DNA of 64,000 bases, taken from positions 92,565,988 through 92,629,987 of the forward strand of contig NC_135238.1 in the NCBI RefSeq assembly GCF_051348905.1, given 5' to 3'. How positions within the stretch are numbered: position 1 is the first letter of the stretch; each line of letters begins with the position of its first letter. The stretch comes from Ranitomeya variabilis. Its lineage: Eukaryota; Chordata; Amphibia; Anura; Dendrobatidae. Below, piece by piece: positions 32,620-43,300 of the stretch. Under the pieces are notes generated by a model. That model saw only the letters and a program-made list of their open reading frames with translations. It was not told the DNA's origin and ran no database searches. The position numbers and the translations under genes were made by a program.

Positions 32620-35600
32620 ATGCTTGCTGCAGACATGAATGTCCAGACCTTGATTACAAGTGTGGACCAGCTGGCTACTCGTGTGCAGGGCATACAAGAC
32701 TATGTTATCAGAAATCCTAGGTCAGAACCTAAAATACCGATTCCTGAACTGTTTTCCGGAGACAGGTTTAAGTTTAGGAATTTCGTGAATAATTGTAAAT
32801 TGTTTTTGTCCCTGAGACTCTGTTCATCTGGAGATTCTGCTCAGCAAGTAAAAATTGTTATTTCGTTCTTACGGGGCGACCCTCAGGATTGGGCTTTTTC
32901 GCTGGCGCCAGGAGATCCGGCATTGGCTGATCTTGATGCGTTTTTTCTGGCGCTCGGTTTACTTTATGAAGAACCCAATCTTGAGATTCAGGCAGAAAAG
33001 GCCTTGCTGGCTATGTCTCAGGGGCAGGACGAGGCTGAAGGGAATTGCCAAAAATTTCGGAAATGGTCCGTGCTGACACATTGGAACGAGTGTGCACTGG
33101 CCGCTAATTTTAGAAATGGCCTTTCTGAAGCCATTAAGAATGTGATGGTGGGTTTTCCCATTCCCACAGGTCTGAATGATACTATGGCACTGGCTATTCA
33201 AATTGACCGGCGGTTGCGGGAGCGCAAGACCGCAAATTCCCTCATGGTGTTGTCTGAACAGACACCTAATTCGGTGCAATGTGATAGAAAAACCGCTAAT
33301 TCCCTCATGGTGTTGTCTGAACAGACACCTGATTTAATGCAATGTGATAGAATCCTGACTAGAAATGAGCGGAAAATTCATAGACGCCGGAATGGCTTGT
33401 GCTACTACTGTGGTGATTCTACACATGTTATCTCAGCATGCTCTAAACGTATAGCTAAGGTTGTTAGTCCTGTCACCGTTGGTAATTTGCAACCTAAATT
33501 TATTCTGTCTGTAACTTTGATTTGCTCACTGTCATCTTATCCTGTCATGGCGTTTGTAGATTCAGGTGCTGCCCTGAGTCTCATGGATCTCTCATTTGCT
33601 AAGCGCTGTGGTTTTACTCTTGAACCATTAGAAAATCCTATTCCTCTTAGGGGTATTGATGCTACACCATTGGCAGCAAATAAACCGCAGTATTGGACAC
33701 AGGTTACCATGTGCATGACTCCTGAACACCGCGAGGTGATACGTTTCCTGGTTTTACATAAAATGCATGATTTGGTTGTTTTAGGGCTGCCATGGTTACA
33801 GACCCATAATCCAGTCCTGGACTGGAAAGCTATGTCAGTCTCAAGTTGGGGCTGTCGTGGTATTCATGGGGATTCCCTGCCTGTGTCTATTGCTTCTTCT
33901 ACGCCTTCGGAAATTCCGGAGTATTTGTCTGATTATCAGGATGTCTTCAGTGAGTCTGAGTCCAGTGCACTGCCTCCTCATAGGGACTGTGACTGTGCTA
34001 TAGATTTGATCCCAGGCAGTAAATTTCCTAAGGGAAGACTGTTTAATCTGTCGGTATCTGAACATACCGCTATGCGTTCATATATCAAGGAGTCTCTGGA
34101 GAAAGGACATATTCGTCCGTCTTCTTCCCCTCTTGGTGCGGGATTCTTTTTTGTGGCAAAAAAGGACGGATCTTTGAGACCTTGTATTGATTATCGGCTT
34201 TTAAATAAGATCACTGTCAAATTTCAGTATCCTTTACCGCTGTTGTCTGACTTGTTTGCCCGGATTAAGGGTGCCAAGTGGTTCACCAAGATAGACCTTC
34301 GTGGTGCGTACAACCTTGTGCGCATTAAGCAAGGTGATGAATGGAAAACCGCATTCAATACGCCCGAAGGTCATTTTGAGTACTTGGTGATGCCTTTTGG
34401 GCTCTCCAATGCGCCTTCAGTTTTTCAGTCCTTTATGCATGACATTTTCAGGAAGTATCTGGATAAATTTTTGATTGTTTATCTGGATGATATTTTGGTT
34501 TTTTCTGATAATTGGGATTCGCATGTGGAGCAGGTCAGGTTGGTCTTTAAAATTTTGCGTGAAAATTCTTTGTTTGTCAAGGGCTCAAAGTGTCTCTTTG
34601 GTGTACACAAGGTTCCCTTTTTGGGGTTCATTTTTTCCCCTTCTGCTGTGGAGATGGACCCAGTCAAGGTCCGAGCTATTCTTGATTGGACTCAGCCCTC
34701 GTCAGTTAAGAGTCTTCAGAAGTTCTTGGGCTTCGCTAACTTCTACCGTCGTTTTATCGCTAATTTTTCTAGCATTGTGAAACCTTTGACGGATATGACC
34801 AAGAAGGGCTCCGATGTAGCTAACTGGGCTCCTGCTGCCGTGGAGGCTTTCCAGGAGTTGAAACGCCGGTTTACTTCGGCGCCTGTTTTGTGCCAGCCTG
34901 ACGTCTCACTTCCCTTTCAGGTTGAGGTGGATGCTTCGGAGATTGGGGCAGGGGCCGTTTTGTCGCAGAGAGGCCCTGGTTGCTCTGTTATGAAACCTTG
35001 TGCCTTTTTCTCTAGGAAGTTTTCGCCTGCCGAGCGAAATTATGATGTGGGCAATCGGGAGTTGTTGGCCATGAAATGGGCATTTGAGGAGTGGCGTCAT
35101 TGGCTCGAGGGTGCTAAGCATCGTGTGGTGGTCTTGACTGATCACAAAAATCTGATGTATCTCGAGTCTGCTAAACGCCTTAATCCGAGACAGGCCCGCT
35201 GGTCATTGTTTTTCTCCCGCTTTGATTTTGTTGTCTCGTATTTACCAGGTTCAAAGAATGTGAAGGCCGATGCTCTTTCTAGGAGCTTTGTGCCTGATGC
35301 TCCTGGAGTCGCGGATCCTGTTGGTATTCTTAAAGATGGAGTTATCTTGTCAGCTATTTCTCCGGATCTGCGACGTGTGTTGCAGAGATTTCAGGCTGAT
35401 AGGCCTGAGTCTTGTCCACCTGACAGACTGTTTGTCCCGGATAAGTGGACCAGCAGAGTTATTTCCGAGGTTCATTCCTCGGTGTTGGCAGGTCACCCGG
35501 GAATTTTTGGCACCAGAGATCTGGTGGCCAGGTCCTTTTGGTGGCCTTCCTTGTCAAGGGATGTGCGGTCATTTGTGCAGTCCTGTGGGACTTGTGCTCG

Positions 35601-36622
35601 AGCTAAGCCTTGCTGTTCTCGTGCCAGCGGTTTTCTCTTGCCCTTGCCTGTCCCGAAGAGACCTTGGACACATATCTCCATGGATTTCATTTCTGATCTT
35701 CCGCTATCTCAGGGCATGTCCGTTATCTGGGTGATATGTGATCGCTTCTCCAAGATGGTCCATTTGGTTCCTTTGCCTAAGCTGCCTTCCTCTTCCGATC
35801 TGGTTCCTGTGTTTTTCCAGAACGTGGTTCGTTTGCACGGCATCCCTGAGAATATTGTGTCAGACAGAGGATCCCAGTTCGTTTCCAGGTTCTGGCGATC
35901 CTTTTGTAGTAGGATGGGCATTGATTTGTCGTTTTCGTCTGCTTTCCATCCTCAGACTAATGGACAGACGGAGCGAACCAATCAGACTTTGGAGGCTTAT
36001 TTGAGGTGTTTTGTCTCTGCTGATCAGGACGATTGGGTGACATTCTTGCCGTTGGCTGAGTTTGCCCTTAATAATCGGGCTAGTTCCGCCACCTTGGTTT
36101 CGCCTTTTTTCTGCAACTCTGGTTTCCATCCTCGCTTTTCTTCGGGTCATGTGGAGCCTTCTGACTGTCCTGGGGTGGATTCTGTGGTGGATAGGTTGCA
36201 GCAGATCTGGAATCATGTGGTGGACAACTTGAAGTTGTCACAGGAGAAGGCTCAGCGCTTTGCCAACCGCCGCCGCGGTGTGGGTCCCCGACTACGCGTT
36301 GGGGATTTGGTATGGCTTTCTTCCCGCTTTGTTCCTATGAAGGTCTCCTCTCCCAAATTTAAACCTCGTTTTATTGGGCCTTACAAGATATTGGAAATCC
36401 TTAATCCTGTATCTTTTCGTCTGGATCTTCCTGTGTCGTTTGCTATTCACAATGTATTTCATAGGTCCTTGTTGCGGCGGTACATTGTGCCTGTAGTTCC
36501 TTCTGCTGAGCCTCCTGCTCCGGTGTTGGTTGAGGGCGAGTTGGAGTACGTGGTGGAGAAGATCTTGGATTCTCGCCTCTCCAGGCGGAGGCTTCAGTAC
36601 CTGGTCAAGTGGAAGGGCTATG
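32620..36622 (+). pseudogene. Element B gag-pol, main part up to nested element C
   Basis: One continuous gag-pol frame, as in Tf1-like elements, and no separate gag frame. It holds a CX2CX4HX4C zinc knuckle (CYYCGDSTHVISAC, nt about 33,400), a protease with DSG (nt about 33,556), reverse transcriptase YLDD (nt about 34,480), RNase H (VEVDASEIGAG), an integrase zinc finger and DDE core, GPY/F, and the start of a chromodomain. Gag contains a 21-residue tandem repeat starting RKTANSLMVLS. The start chosen is the ATG before AADMNVQ; the frame is open further upstream through a T-rich stretch. The remaining tail is at 42,279-42,409. It is broken by the nested insertion. Confidence 0.9.
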
Positions 36623-37340
36623 TGTCATGATCTCTGCAGGCAGAGATCATAGCAAGCCTATAGAGGGACAAGCTCTCGGAAGATGGAACTATACTGACCA
36701 TGAACTAAGCCTGCCGCGCAACTAGAAATAGCCAGGTAGCATTTCCTATTTATCGCTAGATGCCCAGCTCTGGCCTAAGACCTAAATAGCTAGCAGAGGG
36801 AAATATAAGACCTGGCTCACCTCTAGAGAAATATTCCAAAGAAGACAGTAGCCCCCCACATATAATGACGGTGAGTTCAGATGAAACAACAAACGCAGCA
36901 GGAAAATAGTCTTAGCAAATTTGAGGTCCGCTTACTAAATAGCAGAAGACAGATAGTATACTTTCATGGTCAGCAGAAAAACACTAACAAAACACCATCC
37001 AGAGATTACCTTAAACTCTGGCATTAACTCATAACGCCAGAGTAGCAATCCCTGATCAACGAGAGCTTTCCAGACACAGTAACAAAACTTCAGCTGTGAA
37101 CTGGAACAAATAGGCAAAACAAAACATGGACAAAAGTCCAACTTATCTAGTAGTTGTCTAGAAGCAGGAACAAGCACTGAGAGGCATCAGATAACATTGT
37201 TGACCGGCAAGAAACCACCAGAGAAATGAGCTTAAATAGCGACACCCACTACTGATGGAACCAGGTGAAACAGGAAAGAGGATGACAAGTCCAATTCCAC
37301 AAGCGGCCACCGGGGGAGCCCAGAATCCAAATTCACAACA
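36623..37340 (-). repeat. Element C 3' LTR
   Basis: A 718-bp LTR with TGTCATGATC at one end and TTCACAACA at the other (+ strand reading). A C-rich polypurine-tract complement follows at about 37,341-37,357. Confidence 0.94.
36627..36650. other. Terminal palindrome in the element C LTR
   Basis: ATGATCTCTGC and GCAGAGATCAT form a perfect 11-bp inverted repeat around AG, starting four bases from the LTR end. The other LTR has it at 41,565-41,588. It sits at the outer end of U5 on the coding strand. Confidence 0.85.
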
Positions 37341-37351
37341 GTACCCCCCCC

Positions 37352-40300
37352 TCAAGGAGGGGGCACCGAACCCTCACCAGATCCACCAGGGCGACCAGGA
37401 TGAGCCCTATGGAAGGCACGAACAAGATCAGAAGCATGAACATCAGATGCATTGACCCAAGAATTATCCTCCTGGCCGTAACCCTTCCAGTTGACCAGAT
37501 ACTGGAGTTTCCGTCTGGAAACACGAGAGTCCAAAATTTTCTCCACAACGTACTCCAACTCACCCTCAACCAACACCGGAGCAGGAGGCTCAACTGAAGG
37601 TACAACAGGTACCTCATACCTGCGCAATAACGACCGATGAAAAACGTTATGAATGGAAAAGGACGCAGGGAGGTCCAAACGGAAAGAAACAGGATTAAGA
37701 ATCTCCAATATTCTATAAGGGCCGATGAACCGAGGTTTAAACTTAGGAGAAGAGACCCTCATAGGGACAAAACGAGAAGACAACCACACTAAATCTCCAA
37801 CACAAAGCCGAGAACCAACACGACGATGACGGTTGGCAAAACGCTGAGTCTTCTCCTGGGACAACTTCAAATTGTCCATAACCTGCCCCCAGATGTGATG
37901 CAATCTCTCCACCACCGCATCCACTCCAGGACAATCCGAGGATTCCACCTGACCGGAGGAAAATCGAGGGTGAAACCCCGAATTACAGAAAAACGGGGAC
38001 ACCAAGGTGGAAGAACTGGCCCGATTATTGAGGGCGAACTCTGCCAATGGCAAAAAAGCAACCCAATCATCCTGGTCAGCAGAGACAAAACACCTCAGAT
38101 ATGTCTCAAGGGTCTGATTAGTCCGCTCGGTCTGGCCATTAGTCTGAGGGTGAAAAGCAGATGAAAAAGACAAATCTATGCCCATCCTAGCACAGAATGC
38201 CCGCCAAAATCTAGACACAAATTGGGTACCTCTGTCAGAAACAATATTCTCAGGAATACCGTGCAATCGGACAACATTCTGAAAAAACAGAGGAACCAAC
38301 TCAGAAGAAGAAGGCAACTTGGGCAGAGGAACCAAATGGACCATTTTAGAGAAACGGTCACAGACCACCCAGATGACAGACATCTTCTGGGAAACAGGCA
38401 GATCTGAAATAAAATCCATCGAGATGTGTGTCCAAGGCCTCTTAGGAATAGGCAAGGGCAACAGCAGTCCGCTAGCCCGAGAACTACAAGACTTGGCCCG
38501 AGCACAAACGTCACATGACTGCACAAAGACTCGCACATCTCGTGACAGGGAAGGCCACCAGAAGGATCTTGCCACCAAATCCCTGGTACCAAAAATTCCG
38601 GGATGACCTGCCAATGCAGAAGAATGTACCTCAGAGATGACTCTGCTGGTCCAATCATCCGGAACAAACAGTCTATCAGGCGGACAACGATCCGGTCTAT
38701 CCGCCTGAAACTCTTGCAAGGACCGCCGCAGATCAGGAGAAACGGCCGACAAAATTACTCCCTCCCTAAGGATACCTGTGGGTTCAGAATTACCAGGAGA
38801 GTCCGGGTCAAAACTCCTAGAAAGGGCATCTGCCTTAACATTCTTAGAACCCGGTAGGTATGACACCACAAAATTAAAGCGAGAAAAAAATAAAGACCAG
38901 CGCGCCTGTCTAGGATTCAGGCGTCTGGCAGTCTCAAGATAAATCAAATTTTTGTGGTCAGTCAATACCACCACCTGATGCCTAGCCCCCTCGAGCCAAT
39001 GGCGCCACTCCTCAAACGCCCACTTCATGGCCAAAAGCTCCCGATTCCCAACATCATAATTCCGCTCTGCGGGCGAAAATTTGCGAGAAAAGAAGGCACA
39101 AGGCCTAATGACGGAGCAGTCGGAACCTTTCTGCGACAACACTGCCCCAGCTCCGATCTCCGAAGCGTCAACCTCAACCTGAAAAGGCAGATTCACATCA
39201 GGCTGACGCAACACAGGGGCAGAGGCAAAACGGCGCTTAAGCTCCTGAAAGGCCTCTACAGCATGAGAGGACCAATTAGCAACATCAGCGCCTTGTCTGG
39301 TCAAATCAGTCAGTGGTTTAACGACATCCGAAAAACCAGCAATAAATCGGCGGTAAAAGTTGGCAAAGCCCAAAAATCTCTGAAGACCCTTAAGAGAGGA
39401 GGGCTGAGTCCAGTCACAAATAGCTTGCACCTTGACGGGATCCATCTCAATGGAAGAGGGAGAAAAAATATACCCCAAAAAGGAAATTTTCTGGACCCCA
39501 AAAACGCACTTAGACCCCTTCACACATAAAGAATTAGACCGCAGAACCTGAAAAACTCTCCTGACCTGCTGGACATGAGAGTCCCAGTCATCAGAAAAAA
39601 TCAGAATATCATCCAGATATATTATCATAAATTTATCCAGAAAATCGCGGAAAATATCATGCATAAAAGACTGGAAAACTGAAGGGGCATTAGAAAGACC
39701 AAAAGGCATGACCAAATACTCAAAGTGGCCCTCGGGCGTATTAAATGCGGTCTTCCACTCATCCCCCTGCCTGATCCGCACCAAATTATACGCCCCACGA
39801 AGATCAATTTTAGAGAACCACTTAGCACCCTCTATACGAGCAAACAAATCAGTAAGCAATGGCAATGGGTATTGATACTTAACAGTGATCTTATTCAGAA
39901 GCCGATAATCAATACATGGTCTCAAAGAGCCGTCTTTTTTTGAGACAAAGAAAAACCCAGCTCCCAAGGGAGAAGAAGATGGACGAATATGTCCCTTTTC
40001 CAAAGACTCCTTTATATATTCCCGCATAGCAGCATGTTCCGGCACAGACAAATTAAACAAACGACCCTTTGGATATTTACAACCCGGTATCAAATCTATG
40101 GCACAATCGCACTCACGGTGCGGAGGTAACGACCCAAGCTTGGGTTCGTCAAAGACGTCTTGATAATCAGAGAGGAACTCAGGGACTTCAGAGGGAATGG
40201 ACGACGAAATAGAAACCAAAGGTACGTCCCCATGAATACCCTTACATCCCCAGCTCAACACAGACATTGCTCTCCAGTCCAAGACTGGGTTGTGAGACTG

Positions 40301-41425
40301 CAACCATGGCAATCCCAGTACCAAATCGTCATGTAAATTATACAGCACCAGGAAACGAATAATCTCCTGGTGATCCGGATTGATACGCATGGTTACTTGT
40401 GTCCAGTATTGTGGTTTATTATTAGCCAATGGGGTGGAGTCAATCCCCTTCAGAGGAATAAGAGTCTCCAAAGGCTCTAAATCAAAACCACAATGATTGG
40501 CAAAGGACCAATCCATAAGACTCAGAGCGGCGCCAGAGTCAACATAGGCGTCCGTGGCAATGGATGACAAAGAGCAAATCAGGGTTACAGACAAAATAAA
40601 CTTAGACTGAATGGTGCCAATGGAAACAGACTTATCAAGCTTCTTTGTACGCCTAGAGCATGCTGATATAACATGAGTAGAATCCCCACAATAGAAACAC
40701 AATCCATTCTTCCGTCTAAAATTCTGTCGCTCGCTCCTGGACAGAATTCTATCACACTGCATACTTTCTGGCGTCTTTTCCATAGACACCGCCAGATGGT
40801 GCACCGGTTTGCGCTCCCGCAGACGCCTATCAATCTGAATAGCCATTGTCATGGACTCATTCAGACCTGCAGGCAAAGGGAACCCCACCATAACATCCTT
40901 AACGGCATCAGAGAGACCTTCTCTGAAAGTTGCCGCCAGGGCGCACTCATTCCACTGAGTAAGCACAGACCATTTACGGAATTTTTGGCAGAAAACTTCA
41001 GCTTCGTCTTGCCCCTGAGATAGTGCCATCAAAGTTTTTTCTGCCTGAAGTTCCAAATGAGGTTCCTCATAAAGCAAGCCCAAGGCCAGAAAAAACGCAT
41101 CCACATCGCGTAACGCAGGATCCCCTGCTGGCAATGAGAAGGCCCAATCTTGAGGGTCACCCCTGAGCAAGGAAATCACAATCCTAACCTGCTGAGCAGG
41201 GTCTCCAGCTGAACGAGACTTCAGGGACAAATAAAGCTTACAATTATTTCGGAAATTCTGGAAGCTAGCTCTATTCCCTGTAAAGAACTCCGGCAAAGGA
41301 ATTCTCGGCTCAGATACCGGAGCATGTACCACAAAATCTTGTAAATTTTGTACTTTCGTGATGAGATTATTCAAACCCACAGTCACACTCTGGAGATCCA
41401 TTATTGTCAGGTGCACACAGAGCAT
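37352..41425 (-). CDS. Element C gag-pol polyprotein
   Basis: Chromovirus polyprotein of 1,357 residues in one frame. In order: gag (1-240); zinc knuckle C243, C246, H251, C256; protease DSG at 296-298; reverse transcriptase with YLDD at 603-606; RNase H with D753 and TDHKNL near 822; integrase zinc finger H934, H941, C971, C974; integrase core D1004, D1064, E1100 (DD35E); GPY/F at 1,234-1,237; chromodomain about 1,290-1,340, which in this family can guide insertion by binding histone marks. The start given is the first ATG; a second at residue 9 aligns with the gag start of element B. It looks whole. No envelope-like frame was seen. Confidence 0.94.
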   Translation of the reverse strand: MLCVHLTIMDLQSVTVGLNNLITKVQNLQDFVVHAPVSEPRIPLPEFFTGNRASFQNFRNNCKLYLSLKSRSAGDPAQQVRIVISLLRGDPQDWAFSLPAGDPALRDVDAFFLALGLLYEEPHLELQAEKTLMALSQGQDEAEVFCQKFRKWSVLTQWNECALAATFREGLSDAVKDVMVGFPLPAGLNESMTMAIQIDRRLRERKPVHHLAVSMEKTPESMQCDRILSRSERQNFRRKNGLCFYCGDSTHVISACSRRTKKLDKSVSIGTIQSKFILSVTLICSLSSIATDAYVDSGAALSLMDWSFANHCGFDLEPLETLIPLKGIDSTPLANNKPQYWTQVTMRINPDHQEIIRFLVLYNLHDDLVLGLPWLQSHNPVLDWRAMSVLSWGCKGIHGDVPLVSISSSIPSEVPEFLSDYQDVFDEPKLGSLPPHRECDCAIDLIPGCKYPKGRLFNLSVPEHAAMREYIKESLEKGHIRPSSSPLGAGFFFVSKKDGSLRPCIDYRLLNKITVKYQYPLPLLTDLFARIEGAKWFSKIDLRGAYNLVRIRQGDEWKTAFNTPEGHFEYLVMPFGLSNAPSVFQSFMHDIFRDFLDKFMIIYLDDILIFSDDWDSHVQQVRRVFQVLRSNSLCVKGSKCVFGVQKISFLGYIFSPSSIEMDPVKVQAICDWTQPSSLKGLQRFLGFANFYRRFIAGFSDVVKPLTDLTRQGADVANWSSHAVEAFQELKRRFASAPVLRQPDVNLPFQVEVDASEIGAGAVLSQKGSDCSVIRPCAFFSRKFSPAERNYDVGNRELLAMKWAFEEWRHWLEGARHQVVVLTDHKNLIYLETARRLNPRQARWSLFFSRFNFVVSYLPGSKNVKADALSRSFDPDSPGNSEPTGILREGVILSAVSPDLRRSLQEFQADRPDRCPPDRLFVPDDWTSRVISEVHSSALAGHPGIFGTRDLVARSFWWPSLSRDVRVFVQSCDVCARAKSCSSRASGLLLPLPIPKRPWTHISMDFISDLPVSQKMSVIWVVCDRFSKMVHLVPLPKLPSSSELVPLFFQNVVRLHGIPENIVSDRGTQFVSRFWRAFCARMGIDLSFSSAFHPQTNGQTERTNQTLETYLRCFVSADQDDWVAFLPLAEFALNNRASSSTLVSPFFCNSGFHPRFSSGQVESSDCPGVDAVVERLHHIWGQVMDNLKLSQEKTQRFANRHRRVGSRLCVGDLVWLSSRFVPMRVSSPKFKPRFIGPYRILEILNPVSFRLDLPASFSIHNVFHRSLLRRYEVPVVPSVEPPAPVLVEGELEYVVEKILDSRVSRRKLQYLVNWKGYGQEDNSWVNASDVHASDLVRAFHRAHPGRPGGSGEGSVPPP

Positions 41426-41547
41426 ACAGAGATTAGGAGGAGAGAGAGAAAAAAGACTGCAGCAAGGCAGACTGAAGGAAAAAAAAAAAAAATTCCAGCA
41501 GACTTCTTATAACTCTCCTTTCTCAACCTGGGTCTTTAACACTTTAG

Positions 41548-41560
41548 GGGCCGGTCAAAC
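41548..41560 (-). promoter_or_regulatory. Element C self-primer binding site
   Basis: On the - strand the bases after the 5' LTR read GTTTGACCGGC. TTGACCGGC (41,550-41,558) is perfectly complementary to GCCGGTCAA in the LTR at 42,138-42,146. Compared with elements A/B both sides have changed in step and pairing is kept, which supports a real primer interaction. Confidence 0.75.
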
Positions 41561-42278
41561 TGTCATGATCTCTGCAGGCAGAGATCATAGCAAGCCTATA
41601 GAGGGACAAGCTCTCGGAAGATGGAACTATACTGACCATGAACTAAGCCTGCCGCGCAACTAGAAATAGCCAGGTAGCATTTCCTATTTATCGCTAGATG
41701 CCCAGCTCTGGCCTAAGACCTAAATAGCTAGCAGAGGGAAATATAAGACCTGGCTCACCTCTAGAGAAATATTCCAAAGAAGACAGTAGCCCCCCACATA
41801 TAATGACGGTGAGTTCAGATGAAACAACAAACGCAGCAGGAAAATAGTCTTAGCAAATTTGAGGTCCGCTTACTAAATAGCAGAAGACAGATAGTATACT
41901 TTCATGGTCAGCAGAAAAACACTAACAAAACACCATCCAGAGATTACCTTAAACTCTGGCATTAACTCATAACGCCAGAGTAGCAATCCCTGATCAACGA
42001 GAGCTTTCCAGACACAGTAACAAAACTTCAGCTGTGAACTGGAACAAATAGGCAAAACAAAACATGGACAAAAGTCCAACTTATCTAGTAGTTGTCTAGA
42101 AGCAGGAACAAGCACTGAGAGGCATCAGATAACATTGTTGACCGGCAAGAAACCACCAGAGAAATGAGCTTAAATAGCGACACCCACTACTGATGGAACC
42201 AGGTGAAACAGGAAAGAGGATGACAAGTCCAATTCCACAAGCGGCCACCGGGGGAGCCCAGAATCCAAATTCACAACA
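41561..42278 (-). repeat. Element C 5' LTR
   Basis: A 718-bp LTR identical by eye to the other copy. On the - strand, TATTTAAG (42,169-42,176) serves as a TATA box, and GCCGGTCAA begins exactly 30 nt further (42,138-42,146). Confidence 0.94.
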
Positions 42279-42409
42279 GCTATGGTCAGGAGGATAATTC
42301 CTGGGTGGTCGCCTCTGATGTTCATGCGGCCGATTTAGTTCGTGCCTTTCATGCCGCTCATCCTGATCACCCTGGTGGTCGTGGTGAGGGTTCGGTGACC
42401 CCTCACTAA
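42279..42409 (+). pseudogene. Element B chromodomain tail beyond element C
   Basis: The C-terminal end of the element B coding region (chromodomain end and a short basic tail) on the far side of nested element C. It begins with the duplicated target GCTATG. The polypurine tract and 3' LTR follow directly. Confidence 0.88.
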
Positions 42410-42420
42410 GGGGGGGGTAC

Positions 42421-43158
42421 TGTTGTGAATTTGCTTTTTGCTCCCTCTAGTGGTTACTAGTTTTTTGACTCTGGTTTTTCTGTCATTCCTTTTATCCGCA
42501 CCTGGGTCGTTAGTTAGGGGTGTTGCTATATAAGCTCCCTGGACCTTCAGTTCAATGCCTGGCAACGTAGTTATCAGAGCTAGTCTGCTGTGCTCTTGTC
42601 TACTGATCCTGGTTCCAGTTATATCAGCTAAGTCTGCCTTTTGCTTTTTGCTATTTGTTTTGGTTTTGTATTTTTGTCCAGCTTGTTCCTAATCTATATC
42701 CTGACCTTTGCTGGAAGCTCTAGGGGGCTGGTGTTCTCCCCCCGGACCGTTAGACGGTTCGGGGGTTCTTGAATTTCCAGTGTGGATTTTGATAGGGTTT
42801 TTGTTGACCATATAAGTTACCTTTCTTTATTCTGCTATCAGTAAGCGGGCCTCTCTGTGCTGTGTTTGTCATTTCCTCTTACCTCACCGTCATTATTTGT
42901 GGGGGGCTTCTATCCAGCTTTGGGGTCCCCTTCTCTGGAGGCAAGAAAGGTCTTTGTTTTCCTCTACTAGGGGTAGCTAGATTCTCCGGCTGGCGCGTGT
43001 CATCTAGAATCAACGTAGGAATGATCCCCGGCTACTTCTAGTGTTGGCGTTAGGAGTAGATATATGGTCAACCCAGTTACCATTGCACTATGAGCTGGAT
43101 TTTTGTATTCTGCAGACTTCCACGTTCCGCTGAGACCCTCGCCATTGGGGTCATAACA
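42421..43158 (+). repeat. Element B 3' LTR
   Basis: A 738-bp partner of the LTR at 31,755-32,509, slightly shorter but otherwise nearly identical. It is followed by target copy GGAGAC and the 3' part of the split tRNA copy. Confidence 0.94.
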
Positions 43159-43300
43159 GGAGACCCCGAGTTCGAATCTCAGCAGTGCCTTGTTTCCATC
43201 ATCATCTCACAAACTTGCCATGGCTACGTCTCTACTGATAGTGCAATTGTGAGTTTAAGAGTTTCTTCTGCATAAGAAATGAACCAGTGCTCAGGTTTTA

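Larger units (their letters stand above)
36623..42278 (-). mobile_element. Chromovirus (Ty3/Gypsy) LTR element C, nested in B, looks whole
   Basis: A - strand LTR element of 5,656 bp with two 718-bp LTRs (36,623-37,340 and 41,561-42,278) that I could not tell apart by eye. Target duplication is GCTATG (36,617-36,622 and 42,279-42,284). It lies in the coding region of element B in the opposite orientation. It is a sister family of A/B: the polyprotein is clearly alike, while the LTRs share only short stretches such as GCCCCCCACA and ATAATGACGGTGAG. All expected parts are present, and the LTR identity makes it the youngest insertion in the window. Confidence 0.95.
31755..43158 (+). mobile_element. 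Chromovirus (Ty3/Gypsy) LTR element B, carrying nested element C
   Basis: A + strand LTR element with LTRs at 31,755-32,509 and 42,421-43,158 and target duplication GGAGAC. Order: 5' LTR, primer site, gag, protease, reverse transcriptase, RNase H, integrase, chromodomain, polypurine tract (about 42,407-42,420), 3' LTR. Element C (36,623-42,278) is inserted in the chromodomain part. The LTRs differ by about three substitutions plus one short length difference by eye (about 0.4 percent). At an assumed 1e-9 per site per year this is about two million years; the rate is a guess. Apart from the nested insertion the coding region looks whole. Confidence 0.95.

Noticed and set aside
36931-37180. Possible extra gene inside the element C LTR (open frame of 80 codons, seen in both LTRs)
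   Set aside because: Its presence in both LTRs follows from LTR identity, and no domain or family likeness is visible.
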